Position numbers and translations under genes: made by a program
Source: Fidelibacterota bacterium
GTDB lineage: Bacteria > Pseudomonadota > Alphaproteobacteria > Rhodospirillales > Rhodospirillaceae
Direction of reading: 5' to 3'
DNA: 64,000 nucleotides
NCBI GenBank assembly: GCA_947476895.1
Contig: CANJRX010000007.1
Span: 1-64,000, forward strand
The notes under the pieces: generated by a model
Database searches by the model: none
The model's input: only the letters and a program-made list of their open reading frames with translations
What the model was told of the DNA's origin: nothing
Shown: positions 7,332 through 17,524 of the stretch, piece after piece
Numbering within the stretch: the stretch's first letter is position 1
Layout of the letters: each line of letters opens with the position of its first letter

Positions 7332-9251
7332 TCAGCGCGAGGCGAGAATGCCGTCGAGCTGCTTTTGATCGACCTGAACAGGGTAGCGCGTATTGAAAGC
7401 GCGCATCATCTGATCAACCACGTTGCTGCCGATTTCATTGCGCACGGATGCCGCCAGTTCGTTATAGGCCGGCGCCAGTTCACCTACCGGCTGCGGCGTG
7501 GCGATATCTTTCAGGCGCGCCACAACAACGCCGGTGGCAACTTGGGCCACAACGACGTCTCCGGGTTTGGCGGTGAAGAGCTTATCTAAGAGCTGCGGGC
7601 TGACACGCGTTTCATCGATAATGTGCTGCTTCGACAAAGCTTCGCCAAAACGCGTCACCGGACCCAAGTCGCCGTAGGTCACAGACTTGTCTTTGCTTTC
7701 CAGCGCCGACATCTGCGTCGAGGCGTTGATATTGGCCGCGAGCTTATCGGCGGCGGCTTGTGCCTGCGCGAAGCGCTCGGTGGATTCCCACAGCTTGACG
7801 ACTTCAGGGCGAACGTCGAGCACGGCCTTTGGCGTCGGCGCGGTGATTTCATCGACGTGCACGATGTAGTAGCCATCGCGTGAGGGCAGGTCCATCAGCT
7901 TGCTGTCTTTTCCAACCGGCGTCGCAAAGGCGACCGTGATCAGGTTCTGCGGATCGATCGGATTGAGGACGTTGCGGCCTTGGCTGTCTTCGCCTTCAGT
8001 GGTGATGCTGGGGATTGAGATCACGCGCGCACCCACGGATTTGGCGACTTCGAGCGGCGGCGTGCCGCTGGCGAGAGCGTCTTCCAACTGCACCGAAGCG
8101 TCATAGACCGCGTCGGCGGCCTTATCGGCGGCCATGGTTTTGCGGATGTCGTCTTTCACAGCGTCGTAAGTTTTAACCGCTTCGGGCGTGATCGATTTGA
8201 TCTCGAACAAGTGGTAGCCCAGCGGGGTTTGTATCGGCTGCGTGATTTCCTGAGCCTGGGCCTGAAAAGCCGGAGCAATGGTTTTGCCGAGCGCCGAGTT
8301 TGCGGTCAGTTCGCCGAGATCAATCGGCGGACCAACTTTGGCCTTAACGGCCAGAGTTTCAAGCGTGTCGCCTGGGGCGAGAAGCGCGCGCGCGCGCGCG
8401 GCTTCCTGCGGCGTGTTGAAAACCAACTGCGCGATGTGCCGGGTTTCGGGCGCTTGATAGCGCGAACCGTTTTGATCGTAATAAGCTTTGATGTCTTCTT
8501 CGGCGATGTTCTCAGGCTTTACGAGATCGCTGGTGCTGAGAACCAGCACGGTGAGCTTGCGATACTCTGGCTGCGTAAAGGTCGCGAGGTTCTTGTCGTA
8601 AACCGCCTTAAGCTCGTCGTCCGTAGGAACCTTCTGAAGGTTGATGGAGTTGGCGAGCAACAACAGCGTGTCGGCTGTGCGGGTTTCGTTACGGAACGCG
8701 AACAGCGCATTCACCAAAGCTTGGGGCGCTGCGGCATTGACAGTCACCGGCTGCAACAAAAGCGCGCGGCGCAGGTCGAGTTCCGAAAGTTCGACGTAAG
8801 CGTTTTCGGTGTAGCTGTTTTCGGACAAGGTCCGGTCGAACAGCATTTGGTCGAACTTGCCGTCGGTTTGGAAGGCGGGGTTCGTCATGATGATGCTGCG
8901 AAGCTGCTCGCGGGTCGGCTGAATGCCCATGTCCCGGGCGGCCGCGTCGAGCGTCGCCATGTCGGTCATTTCTTTCATCATCGAGGTCATGACCGAGCGT
9001 TTCACCAGATCGTCCGGCATCACGCGGCCGCCCATGGCTTCGCGGAAGCGATCCATTTCGCGCGAATAGCGCCGGCGTACGATCTCGGTTTTGAGTTCGG
9101 CCTTACCGGCCTGAAGCACCACGCCCGGCGAAAGCGCGCTGGGTCCCATGAAGTCACCCACGCCCCAAATCCCGAAGCTCCCGGCGAGCAGAACAAGGAA
9201 CCCCTTGAAGAAGTAGCTGTCTTTGACGTGATTGCGGAAAAACTCAAGCAT
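7332..9251 (-). CDS. PpiD-type membrane-anchored peptidylprolyl isomerase/chaperone
   Basis: This 639-residue protein starts with MLEFFRNHVKDSYFFKGFLV, and a single membrane anchor follows (about residues 15-35). A SurA-N-like chaperone region and a parvulin (PpiC) domain around residues 235-365 come next, with APETRHIAQLVF and TPLGYHLFEIKSITPE as its core motifs. The large C-terminal half is chaperone-like. By family it would assist folding of outer-membrane and periplasmic proteins from the inner membrane. A 17-base alternating GC tract (8384-8400) encodes an alternating Ala/Arg stretch inside the parvulin domain. The gene is followed after 38 bases by trpE, and tpiA is divergent on the other side. 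Confidence 0.9.
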   Translation of the reverse strand: MLEFFRNHVKDSYFFKGFLVLLAGSFGIWGVGDFMGPSALSPGVVLQAGKAELKTEIVRRRYSREMDRFREAMGGRVMPDDLVKRSVMTSMMKEMTDMATLDAAARDMGIQPTREQLRSIIMTNPAFQTDGKFDQMLFDRTLSENSYTENAYVELSELDLRRALLLQPVTVNAAAPQALVNALFAFRNETRTADTLLLLANSINLQKVPTDDELKAVYDKNLATFTQPEYRKLTVLVLSTSDLVKPENIAEEDIKAYYDQNGSRYQAPETRHIAQLVFNTPQEAARARALLAPGDTLETLAVKAKVGPPIDLGELTANSALGKTIAPAFQAQAQEITQPIQTPLGYHLFEIKSITPEAVKTYDAVKDDIRKTMAADKAADAVYDASVQLEDALASGTPPLEVAKSVGARVISIPSITTEGEDSQGRNVLNPIDPQNLITVAFATPVGKDSKLMDLPSRDGYYIVHVDEITAPTPKAVLDVRPEVVKLWESTERFAQAQAAADKLAANINASTQMSALESKDKSVTYGDLGPVTRFGEALSKQHIIDETRVSPQLLDKLFTAKPGDVVVAQVATGVVVARLKDIATPQPVGELAPAYNELAASVRNEIGSNVVDQMMRAFNTRYPVQVDQKQLDGILASR

Positions 9252-9473
9252 GGCGGTTCGCTCTATAAAAGGAGGGTGCGGGCTAATAAAGGGTGTCGCC
9301 CGCGATTTGGCGGCATCATAGGGAGGGTGTCATACCCCGGCAAGCGCCCCCAGGGAAACAAGAAGTGAAACGGAATACGACGTCCATATAGGGGCTTTTT
9401 TGGCATTTTCAGCCGCATTGCCGGATCTTTAAAAGCACGCTAGCAAAGCAGCTTACGCTTTGAGGGGGCACCG

Positions 9474-10205
9474 ATGAGATACCTGATCGCCGGCAACTGG
9501 AAAATGAATGGCAGCCTGGCTTCGGCTAAGGCGCTGACCGAGGGTTTGGCAGCTAAGGCTGGAACGGCCTCTAAAGTCGATATTGCCCTGTGCCCGCCAT
9601 CGCCGCTTATCCCGCTGGTAAATGCGGCCATCGCCGGCAGTGCGCTGGCTTTGGGGGCTCAGGATTGCCATGCCAATGAAAAAGGCGCCCACACCGGCGA
9701 TGTTAGCGCGCTTCTTTTAAAGGATATCGGCTGCCGTTACGTCATCGTCGGCCACTCCGAACGCCGCGCCGACCACGGGGAAACCGACGCCGTGGTGAAG
9801 GCCAAGGCCGCCGCGGCTTTGAAGGCCGGATTAATGCCCATCGTTTGTGTCGGTGAAACCGAAGCCCAGCGTGAACGGGGTGAAACCGCCGCCGTTATCG
9901 CGCGCCAGGTGACAGGTTCTTTGCCCGAGGGGGCGACGTCGGCGAATACGGTTGTGGCTTATGAACCGGTCTGGGCCATCGGCACGGGCAAGACGGCCAC
10001 GACCGACGATATCGCCGAGGTCCACGCCCAAATCCGGGGCCTTTTCAAAGCCGGACCGGACGCCTTGCGCATTCTTTATGGTGGCTCGGTCAAAGGCTCC
10101 AACGCCCAATCCATCCTGGCGACGGCCGGGGTCAACGGGGCTTTGGTGGGGGGCGCCAGCCTGGATTTAGAGGATTTCTGGCGGATTATTGCGGCCTGCC
10201 CGTAA
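9474..10205 (+). CDS. tpiA: Triosephosphate isomerase TpiA
   Basis: TpiA interconverts dihydroxyacetone phosphate and glyceraldehyde 3-phosphate. The 243-residue TIM barrel has all catalytic residues: Lys10 in GNWKMNG, His94 in IVGHSERR and Glu164 in VAYEPVWAIGTG. The phosphate-binding LYGGSVKGSNA is near the C-terminus. A GAGGGGG element precedes the ATG by a few bases. It heads a plus-strand series (tpiA, secG, pyrG) and is divergent from the ppiD-like gene, with a 222-base promoter region between them. Confidence 0.97.
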   Translation: MRYLIAGNWKMNGSLASAKALTEGLAAKAGTASKVDIALCPPSPLIPLVNAAIAGSALALGAQDCHANEKGAHTGDVSALLLKDIGCRYVIVGHSERRADHGETDAVVKAKAAAALKAGLMPIVCVGETEAQRERGETAAVIARQVTGSLPEGATSANTVVAYEPVWAIGTGKTATTDDIAEVHAQIRGLFKAGPDALRILYGGSVKGSNAQSILATAGVNGALVGGASLDLEDFWRIIAACP

Positions 10206-10341
10206 CAAGCCGGTTGACGGGCAGGGTGGGCGACCCCAAATCGCCTTCTGAGAGCAGGCTGGGGGGTGAGACGTCCGCCAAATTCCCCTAGCCTTAGACC
10301 CGCCGAACGATTAAAAGACCGCCAACTCCGCCGTACCCAGG

Positions 10342-10361
10342 TCAGAACCCCAAGGTTCTGA
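10342..10361 (+). other. Stem-loop between tpiA and secG
   Basis: TCAGAACC-CCAA-GGTTCTGA is a perfect 8-base-pair stem with a 4-base loop, 38 bases upstream of the secG start. What follows is AATTTC, too short a U-run for a convincing terminator. It may be an attenuator-like or processing hairpin between the two genes. The remainder of the 194-base gap holds nothing else I recognise. Confidence 0.4.
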
Positions 10362-10399
10362 AATTTCGGGGATTTTGCGGCTTTCGAATTTGAGGCGCC

Positions 10400-10843
10400 A
10401 TGTTAACCGTAGTTGTCGTCCTTCATCTGGTCGTCGCCATGTCGATGATCGGTCTCATCCTTTTACAGAAGACCGAAGGCAACGCCTCGGGCGGTGGTTT
10501 TTCCGCCTCCGCCAATATCGGCAGCATGATGCAGCCCCGTCCACGCGCTAATCCTTTAAGCCGCGCGACCGTGATCATGGGCATCGCATTTTTTGCCACC
10601 AGCCTTGGCCTAGCTTTGCTGTCCAAGCACGCCGGTCCTGCCGCCCCGTCGATTTTCGCGACGCCAGCTGTTGACGGCGCTAATGCTCCGAAGGTCAATG
10701 AAATCCGCACCGATGGCCCCACGCCGCCTGCGGCTGCTGCCCCGGCGGCTGGTGGTCTCGAGACGCCGGCGCCAGCTTTCGGTGGTTCTGCTCCCGCTGC
10801 GCCGCCGGCTCCGGCTGGTGCGCCGGCTGTGCCGAACAACTGA
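10400..10843 (+). CDS. secG: Preprotein translocase subunit SecG
   Basis: SecG is the small inner-membrane partner of SecYE that assists protein translocation. The 147-residue protein has two hydrophobic segments (about residues 2-22 and 52-74) flanking the typical cytoplasmic loop with GGGFSASANIGSMM. The C-terminal half is a long Ala/Pro/Gly-rich tail, longer than in enterobacteria but usual among alphaproteobacteria. A GAGG motif lies just before the ATG. Gene order tpiA-secG-pyrG supports the call. Confidence 0.93.
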   Translation: MLTVVVVLHLVVAMSMIGLILLQKTEGNASGGGFSASANIGSMMQPRPRANPLSRATVIMGIAFFATSLGLALLSKHAGPAAPSIFATPAVDGANAPKVNEIRTDGPTPPAAAAPAAGGLETPAPAFGGSAPAAPPAPAGAPAVPNN

Positions 10844-10904
10844 CGGCCTGATGCGCTCCGCGCCGGTTCTCACCCAACCGCCGCTCACACCACCACCAGC
10901 ACTT

Positions 10905-10951
10905 CAACAAAATAATAAAAAGCCGCACGACAGGCTGTGCTTGCCGTGCGG
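10905..10951 (-). terminator. Rho-independent terminator reading on the minus strand
   Basis: A hairpin with stem GCCGCACG/CGTGCGG (10922-10951) has an imperfect inner stem. On the minus strand it is followed by CTTTTTATTATTTTG, a good U-run. On the plus strand it is followed by ATTTGATGAGG, a poor one. It lies between secG and pyrG, both plus-strand, so as drawn it would stop antisense transcription rather than either gene. It could work weakly in both directions because of the A-run on the other side. Confidence 0.5.
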
Positions 10952-10976
10952 ATTTGATGAGGTAGATTAGCCGCCC

Positions 10977-12605
10977 ATGACGCGTTTTATCTTTATCACC
11001 GGCGGCGTGGTCTCCTCCCTCGGAAAAGGTTTGTGCTCAGCGGCCCTCGGCGCGCTGTTGCAAACGCGCGGCTACACCGTGCGCTTACGCAAACTCGACC
11101 CCTATTTGAACGTCGATCCGGGCACCATGAGCCCTTATCAGCACGGTGAGGTCTACGTCACCGACGACGGCGCCGAAACCGATCTCGATCTCGGTCACTA
11201 CGAACGCTACACCGGCGTCGCCTCGCGCTTCACCGATAGCGTCACCACGGGCCGCATCTATTCCAACGTCATCGCCAAGGAACGCCGCGGCGATTACTTG
11301 GGCGGCACGGTGCAGGTCATTCCGCACGTCACCGACGCCATCAAGGAATTCATTCAGGCTGATATTTTGGGCGAAGACTTTATCCTCTGCGAAATCGGCG
11401 GCACCGTGGGCGACATCGAAAGCCTGCCGTTCCTGGAAGCCATTCGCCAGCTGGGCAACGAACTGGGGCCCGAGCGTTCCATGTTCATGCACCTGACTCT
11501 CGTGCCCTATATCGCCGCCGCCGGAGAACTTAAAACCAAACCCACGCAGCACTCGGTGAAAGAATTGTTGGGTCTCGGCATTCAGCCCGACATCTTGATG
11601 TGCCGCATCGACCGGCCTTTGCCGGCTTCGGACCGCCGCAAGATCGCGTTGTTCTGCAACGTACGCGAAGAAGCCGTCATCCCGGCCATGGATGTGGACA
11701 CGATCTATCAGGTGCCGGTGTCCTACCACGAGCAGGGCCTGGACGCGCAGGTCTTGCGCCACTTCAAACTGCCGGCGGAGGAGGATGTTGATCTCAGCCG
11801 CTGGGAGAACATCGTTGAACGCGTGCGCAAGCCTGAAGGCGAAGTCACCATCGCCATCGTCGGAAAATATGTGCAGCTGAAAGACGCTTACAAGTCGTTG
11901 GCCGAAGCGCTTGAGCACGGCGGCATCGCCAACCATGTGAATGTGAAACTGGATTGGATCGATTCTGAAATTTTCGAACGTGAAGACGTCGTGCAGCATC
12001 TCGAACACGTTCACGGCATTCTGGTGCCGGGCGGGTTCGGTGAGCGCGGCGCGGAAGGCAAGATCAAAGCCGCGCAATTCGCGCGCGAGCGCAACGTGCC
12101 GTACTTCGGCATTTGCTTTGGCATGCAGATGGCGGTGATCGAAGCCGCACGCAACATCGCCGGTCTCAAAGGTGCCAGCACCACGGAATTCGGCGACACT
12201 CCGCATCCAGTCGTGGGCTTGATGACCGAGTGGGTGCGCGGCAATGAAGTGCAGCGCCGCACGCAAACCAGCGACAAAGGCGGCACCATGCGCCTGGGCG
12301 CTTATCCTTGCGTGCTGACGCCGGGCAGCCGCGTGGCCGGAATTTACGGCGTGCCCAGCATTCAGGAACGCCATCGCCACCGCTTCGAAGTGAACATCAA
12401 TTACAAAGACCGCTTGGAAAAAACCGGCCTCAAGTTCTGCGGCATGTCGCCCGACGGGGTGTTGCCGGAGATGGTCGAGTATCCCGACCATCCGTGGTTC
12501 ATCGGCGTGCAGTTCCATCCGGAACTGAAGTCGAAACCCTTCGAGCCGCATCCCTTGTTCACGTCGTTCATCGAAGCCGCCGTTACGCAATCGCGGCTGG
12601 TGTAA
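10977..12605 (+). CDS. pyrG: CTP synthase PyrG
   Basis: PyrG makes CTP from UTP, ATP and glutamine. The 542-residue length is standard. The N-terminal synthase domain begins with the [10 protein letters not shown] nucleotide motif and includes [18 protein letters not shown] and [12 protein letters not shown]. The C-terminal glutaminase domain (from about residue 290) has the nucleophile cysteine in [16 protein letters not shown] and the VQFHPE His/Glu motif. The Sel1-repeat gene begins within its stop codon (TAATG). Confidence 0.98.
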   Translation: MTRFIFITGGVVSSLGKGLCSAALGALLQTRGYTVRLRKLDPYLNVDPGTMSPYQHGEVYVTDDGAETDLDLGHYERYTGVASRFTDSVTTGRIYSNVIAKERRGDYLGGTVQVIPHVTDAIKEFIQADILGEDFILCEIGGTVGDIESLPFLEAIRQLGNELGPERSMFMHLTLVPYIAAAGELKTKPTQHSVKELLGLGIQPDILMCRIDRPLPASDRRKIALFCNVREEAVIPAMDVDTIYQVPVSYHEQGLDAQVLRHFKLPAEEDVDLSRWENIVERVRKPEGEVTIAIVGKYVQLKDAYKSLAEALEHGGIANHVNVKLDWIDSEIFEREDVVQHLEHVHGILVPGGFGERGAEGKIKAAQFARERNVPYFGICFGMQMAVIEAARNIAGLKGASTTEFGDTPHPVVGLMTEWVRGNEVQRRTQTSDKGGTMRLGAYPCVLTPGSRVAGIYGVPSIQERHRHRFEVNINYKDRLEKTGLKFCGMSPDGVLPEMVEYPDHPWFIGVQFHPELKSKPFEPHPLFTSFIEAAVTQSRLV

Positions 12606-13456
12606 TGTTGCGCTTCGTCGCAATCGTCTGTGCGCTTTTTGTATGTATTGCGCCGCTGCGCGCTGCTGAAAACACAGCCGACGTTGACCGCGCCATTGTG
12701 CTGCTCAACAAGCAGGACTTCGCTGCGGCTCTCAAAATTCTAAAACCAAAAGCAGACGCCGGTGATGTGACGGCGCAGACTTATCTCGCGGTTTTGTACG
12801 ATGGTGGGTTTGGCTACAAACCTGTCGACCGTGCAGAGGCCCTCAAGTGGAATAAGCGCGCGGCGACCCGAGGTGACGCGCAGGCCCAAAGTTTACTGGC
12901 CGACAAATATTTCACCGGCCGCGGTGTGAAACAGGATTTCGCGGAAGCCGCAAAACTATATCAGTCGAGTGCGGATAAAGGTTTTGCTCCGGCGCAGCGT
13001 GCCCTCGGTGAAATGTATGAAACCGGTACCGGTGTTCAGCCGGATGTAACGAAGGCCTTCGCGCTTTATCTTGCGGCCGCCGATCAGGGCCTTGCCCTGG
13101 CACAAGTCAACGTGGGCCGCATGCGCGCCTCGGGCGCAGGCACCACGCAGGACTTTGGGATAGCCGTGAAATATTTCCGCATGGCCGCTAACCAGAAAGA
13201 CTCTGCCGCCGCCATTTGGCTGGGGTCGGCTTATGAAACCGGATCAGGTATCGAGAAGGACCTGGTGCTCGCTTATATGTGGAGCACGCTGGCCGGCGAA
13301 TTTGGCCGGGCGCGCGATACCAAGGACGATCCCAAGAGCGGCATCGGCGTGATCCTGGAAAACCTGCGTTTCAAGATGACTAAAGACGACGTGGCCAAGG
13401 CCGAACAAATGGTCAAAGACTGGAAGCCTGACTTCACTGTAACGAAGCAGCCGTAG
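12605..13456 (+). CDS. Secreted Sel1-repeat (TPR-like) protein
   Basis: The start is the ATG overlapping the pyrG stop by one base (TAATG), giving 283 residues with a clear signal peptide ([20 protein letters not shown], cut before AENTADVD). The mature part is a run of about five Sel1-type helical repeats, each with a pattern like A-x-x-x-L-G-x-x-Y-x-x-G-x-G-V-x-x-D; examples are LADKYFTGRGVKQDFAEA and LGEMYETGTGVQPDVTKA. Sel1 proteins are periplasmic or cytoplasmic scaffolds, and no enzymatic domain is visible. Its function is unknown, and coupling to pyrG may be only positional. A GCCGTA/TACGGC hairpin spans its stop codon. Confidence 0.85.
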   Translation: MLRFVAIVCALFVCIAPLRAAENTADVDRAIVLLNKQDFAAALKILKPKADAGDVTAQTYLAVLYDGGFGYKPVDRAEALKWNKRAATRGDAQAQSLLADKYFTGRGVKQDFAEAAKLYQSSADKGFAPAQRALGEMYETGTGVQPDVTKAFALYLAAADQGLALAQVNVGRMRASGAGTTQDFGIAVKYFRMAANQKDSAAAIWLGSAYETGSGIEKDLVLAYMWSTLAGEFGRARDTKDDPKSGIGVILENLRFKMTKDDVAKAEQMVKDWKPDFTVTKQP

Positions 13457-13489
13457 CTTTTACGGCGGCCAATACCTAAGATTGGGCTC

Positions 13490-14332
13490 ATGAAAACCCA
13501 CCACGTCAAAGTCGGTTCACTCACCATCGGCAACGATCTGCCGCTCACGATCATTGCCGGTCCGTGCCAGATGGAAAGCCGTGCACACGCGCTGGAAGTA
13601 GCATCGGCCTTGAAAGAGATCGCGGCCAAAGCTGGCCTCGGGCTGATCTACAAATCCTCATTTGATAAAGCGAACCGCACCAGCGTTAGCGGCAAGCGCG
13701 GCATCGGCCTGAAAGACGCGCTGCCGGTTTTCGCCGAGATCAAAGAAAAGCTTGGTCTGCCCGTGCTTACCGACATTCACGAGATTGAACACTGTCAGCC
13801 GGTTTCGGAAGTGGTCGACGTGATGCAGATCCCGGCGTTCTTGTGCCGCCAGACCGATCTGTTGCTCGCTGCCGGCAATACAAAAGCCGCGATCAATGTG
13901 AAGAAGGGTCAGTTCCTCGCACCCTGGGATATGGCGAACGTCGTGTCCAAAGTTGAATCTACCGGCAACAAACGCATTCTGGTGACGGAACGCGGTGTGT
14001 CCTTCGGCTACAACACGCTCGTCACCGATATGCGTAGCCTGCCGATCATGGCCAAGACCGGGTATCCGGTCGTGATGGACGCAACCCACGCCGTGCAGCA
14101 GCCGGGCGGGCAGGGCACCAGCTCCGGCGGCGACCGCGCTTTTGCGCCGGTTATCGCGCGCGCGGCTGTGGCGGTTGGTGTGGCGGCGGTGTTCATGGAA
14201 ACCCACCCCGATCCCGATCATGCGCCGTCAGACGGCCCAAACATGATCTACCTCAAGAACATGGCGGGTATCCTGGCCACGCTGAAAGCCTTCGACCAGG
14301 TGGCCAAGGCGAATCCTGTAGCGCTCGACTAA
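13490..14332 (+). CDS. kdsA: 3-deoxy-8-phosphooctulonate synthase KdsA
   Basis: KdsA condenses phosphoenolpyruvate with arabinose 5-phosphate to give KDO 8-phosphate for lipopolysaccharide core. The 280-residue barrel shows IIAGPCQMESR, YKSSFDKANRTS, LTDIHEI, ERGVSFGYNTLVTDMRS and the C-terminal METHPDPDHAPSDGPNM. Its presence implies an LPS-bearing outer membrane. It lies between the Sel1 protein and a UPF0114 membrane protein, all on the plus strand, upstream of eno, a common alphaproteobacterial order. Confidence 0.96.
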   Translation: MKTHHVKVGSLTIGNDLPLTIIAGPCQMESRAHALEVASALKEIAAKAGLGLIYKSSFDKANRTSVSGKRGIGLKDALPVFAEIKEKLGLPVLTDIHEIEHCQPVSEVVDVMQIPAFLCRQTDLLLAAGNTKAAINVKKGQFLAPWDMANVVSKVESTGNKRILVTERGVSFGYNTLVTDMRSLPIMAKTGYPVVMDATHAVQQPGGQGTSSGGDRAFAPVIARAAVAVGVAAVFMETHPDPDHAPSDGPNMIYLKNMAGILATLKAFDQVAKANPVALD

Positions 14333-14398
14333 AACTTGAAATTGGTTTTTGCAGGGCTACTTACGGGCAGCCCTTAAACTTCAAACCTATAGTCGGTC

Positions 14399-14944
14399 AT
14401 GGCCAAACTTCCTGAATCATCTCCGCTGCGCCCGCTGCCAACGCTGATCTTTGCGTCGCGCTGGCTGCAGGTCCCGCTTTATCTCGGGCTGATCGTCGCC
14501 CAGGGCGTTTACGTGGTGCTGTTCCTCAAGGAGCTGTGGCACCTCATCGCCGGTGCGGCCTCGTTCGGTGAACAGCAGATCATGCTGGTGGTCTTGGGCT
14601 TGATCGACGTGGTCATGATCTCGAACCTGCTCGTGATGGTGATCGTCGGCGGCTACGAGACTTTCGTTTCGCGGCTGGGCCTCAGCGGCCATCCCGACCA
14701 GCCGGAATGGCTGAGCCACGTCAACGCCAGCGTTCTCAAGATCAAGCTGGCCATGGCCATTATCGGCATTTCCTCGATCCACCTTTTGCGGACGTTTATC
14801 GAAGCCGGTAACCTGGGTTCGGACAACGCCTCGTACACAGAAACCGGCGTGATGTGGCAGACCATCATCCATTGTGCTTTTATTCTTTCGGCCGTCGGTA
14901 TCGCTTTTGTCGATAAGATGAGCCAGCCACCAGAGGGGCACTAA
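14399..14944 (+). CDS. UPF0114 (YqhA) family inner-membrane protein
   Basis: The 181-residue protein has three or four hydrophobic segments (about residues 22-45, 62-85, 118-138 and 152-172). It matches the YqhA/UPF0114 family through [18 protein letters not shown] and the [20 protein letters not shown] region. The family's molecular role is not established. It sits 66 bases after kdsA, and the intervening AGGGCT/AGCCCT inverted repeat has no U-run. Confidence 0.85.
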   Translation: MAKLPESSPLRPLPTLIFASRWLQVPLYLGLIVAQGVYVVLFLKELWHLIAGAASFGEQQIMLVVLGLIDVVMISNLLVMVIVGGYETFVSRLGLSGHPDQPEWLSHVNASVLKIKLAMAIIGISSIHLLRTFIEAGNLGSDNASYTETGVMWQTIIHCAFILSAVGIAFVDKMSQPPEGH

Positions 14945-14965
14945 AATCTAAGGGGAGGACGTCGC

Positions 14966-15895
14966 ATGACCGCTCACAGAACCCAATTCGTTCCTAGTCG
15001 CCGACACGTTATCGCCTTTGCTTCTGCCCTAAGTGCTTCGGCTGTTTTACCGGCACACGCGGCGTCCACCATGCCGACCCGGAAAATTCCCAAAACCGGC
15101 GAAGCGCTGCCGGTCATTGGGCTTGGTTCCTCCAAAGCCGTTTCGCAGATTGGAACTGACGGACCCGGTGCGCTGACCGAAGTTCTGCGCACGCTTGCCG
15201 CTCACGGCGGCAAAGTTATCGACACGTGGCCGCGCAATCCCGAGAACGACGCGAAATTCGGCCAGATCATCAACACACCCGAGCTACGCTCGCGGCTGTT
15301 TATCACCAGCAAGATTGATCGCGTGGGGAAGGACGAGGGCATCGCCCAATTCCGCGAAGCGCAGAAGGCTTACGACCGCAAGACTCTCGATCTCATGCAG
15401 ATTTTCAGCCTGACCGATCTCGCGACGCATTGGCCGACGCTGCGCGCCATCAAAGATGCGGGCGAGGCGCGCTACATCGGGGCGACGGTTTCCGAAGACA
15501 AACTCCACGATCAGCTCGAGGCCTTCCTGCGCAAAGAAAGCCCTGACTTCGTACAGACCAATTATTCGATCACCGAGCGCAAATCCGAAGCCAAGATCCT
15601 GCCGCTGGTGCAGGAGAAGGGCGTCGCCATCATGATCAACCGCCCGTTTATGAACGGCGCTTATTTCAGCAAACTCCAGGGCAAGCCGCTGCCGGCTTGG
15701 GCCAGTGAGTTCGACTGCAAGACTTGGGCGGAATTTTCGCTCAAATACATCCTCGCGCATCCGGCCGTGACCTGCGTGCTGACGGAAACCGCCGATGCCA
15801 AGCACATGGCGGAAAACGCCATGACGGCCTCGGGGCGTCTGCCCGACGCCGCCCAGCGCAAGCGGATGGCGGCTTACATCGACGAAGTGCTTTAG
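14966..15895 (+). CDS. Tat-exported aldo/keto reductase-like protein with altered active site
   Basis: A twin-arginine signal (PSRRHVIAFASALSASAVLP) heads 309 residues of aldo/keto reductase fold: LPVIGLGSSK strand, LITSK-like lysine segment (FITSKID), RYIGATVS, and the C-terminal cofactor loop region. The usual catalytic tetrad is Asp-Tyr-Lys-His. Here Asp (VIDT) and Lys remain, but the Tyr position in the DTxxxY motif reads DTWPRN and the His of the DLxQIH motif reads DLMQIF. It may be a non-reductase relative, or use other residues. The start ATG has a strong GGGGAGG before it. A palindromic repeat begins 5 bases after the stop. Confidence 0.8.
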   Translation: MTAHRTQFVPSRRHVIAFASALSASAVLPAHAASTMPTRKIPKTGEALPVIGLGSSKAVSQIGTDGPGALTEVLRTLAAHGGKVIDTWPRNPENDAKFGQIINTPELRSRLFITSKIDRVGKDEGIAQFREAQKAYDRKTLDLMQIFSLTDLATHWPTLRAIKDAGEARYIGATVSEDKLHDQLEAFLRKESPDFVQTNYSITERKSEAKILPLVQEKGVAIMINRPFMNGAYFSKLQGKPLPAWASEFDCKTWAEFSLKYILAHPAVTCVLTETADAKHMAENAMTASGRLPDAAQRKRMAAYIDEVL

Positions 15896-15900
15896 CTTTT

Positions 15901-15995
15901 CCTCCCCCTGAAAGGGGGAGGTCAGGTGGGGGTCGTTTATCCGAGCGCGAAAAGAAACGACCCCTCCCTAACCCTCCCCTTGCAGGGGAGGGAAT
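15901..15995. repeat. Composite palindromic repeat, copy A
   Basis: About 95 bases form two GC-rich hairpins, CCTCCCCCTgaaAGGGGGAGG at the left and CCCTCCCCTTGCAGGGGAGGG at the right. Between them are complementary GGGGGTCGTT and AACGACCCC arms around a variable centre. A closely matching copy is at 29699-29789; only the central bases and a few scattered positions differ. It lies between the aldo/keto reductase and enolase genes, outside coding sequence. This is the form of a REP-like intergenic element. Confidence 0.85.
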
Positions 15996-16017
15996 AAGTG
16001 AGCGGGCCTTGACCTGA

Positions 16018-17364
<1,347 letters not shown>

Positions 17365-17376
17365 TACAACCCTTAC

Positions 17377-17487
17377 GAGTCTGCCGCGCGCCAACCTGAG
17401 TCATATTTGCCACACTTTATGACTCTGACCCGGAAAAATGAATCGTCCCGAATCGCGAGGGTTGACCGCATGACTCGCGCGTGATTC
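17377..17487. promoter_or_regulatory. Cluster of seven GANTC (CcrM-type) sites upstream of ftsB
   Basis: GANTC occurs at 17377, 17398, 17421, 17440, 17450, 17472 and 17483. Two of them end a larger inverted repeat, GAGTCATA (17398-17405) and TATGACTC (17418-17425). In alphaproteobacteria GANTC is methylated by CcrM and read by GcrA at cell-cycle promoters (established for Caulobacter). Such density just before a division gene suggests methylation-dependent control here; that step is inference. Confidence 0.6.
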
Positions 17488-17524
17488 CCTGCGCATGTTC
17501 ATTGTGTTTTGCAGGTTTATGGCA

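Noticed and set aside
8384-8400. 17-base alternating GC tract as a phase-variation site
   Set aside because: It lies inside a parvulin domain gene with an intact frame, and such Ala/Arg-coding GC tracts are expected in GC-rich DNA; slippage is unproven.
11085-12623. Long open frame antisense to pyrG (512 residues)
   Set aside because: It lies wholly opposite a well-supported essential gene, has low-complexity His/Ala/Gln-rich content typical of GC-rich shadow frames and no ribosome-binding site or family match.
13450-13466. Hairpin over the Sel1-gene stop codon as a terminator
   Set aside because: The GCCGTA/TACGGC stem lacks a following U-run.
15901-15995. Paired hairpins as a CRISPR or tRNA-like structure
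   Set aside because: There is no regular spacer array, only two distant copies, and the fold is that of a palindromic repeat, not a cloverleaf.
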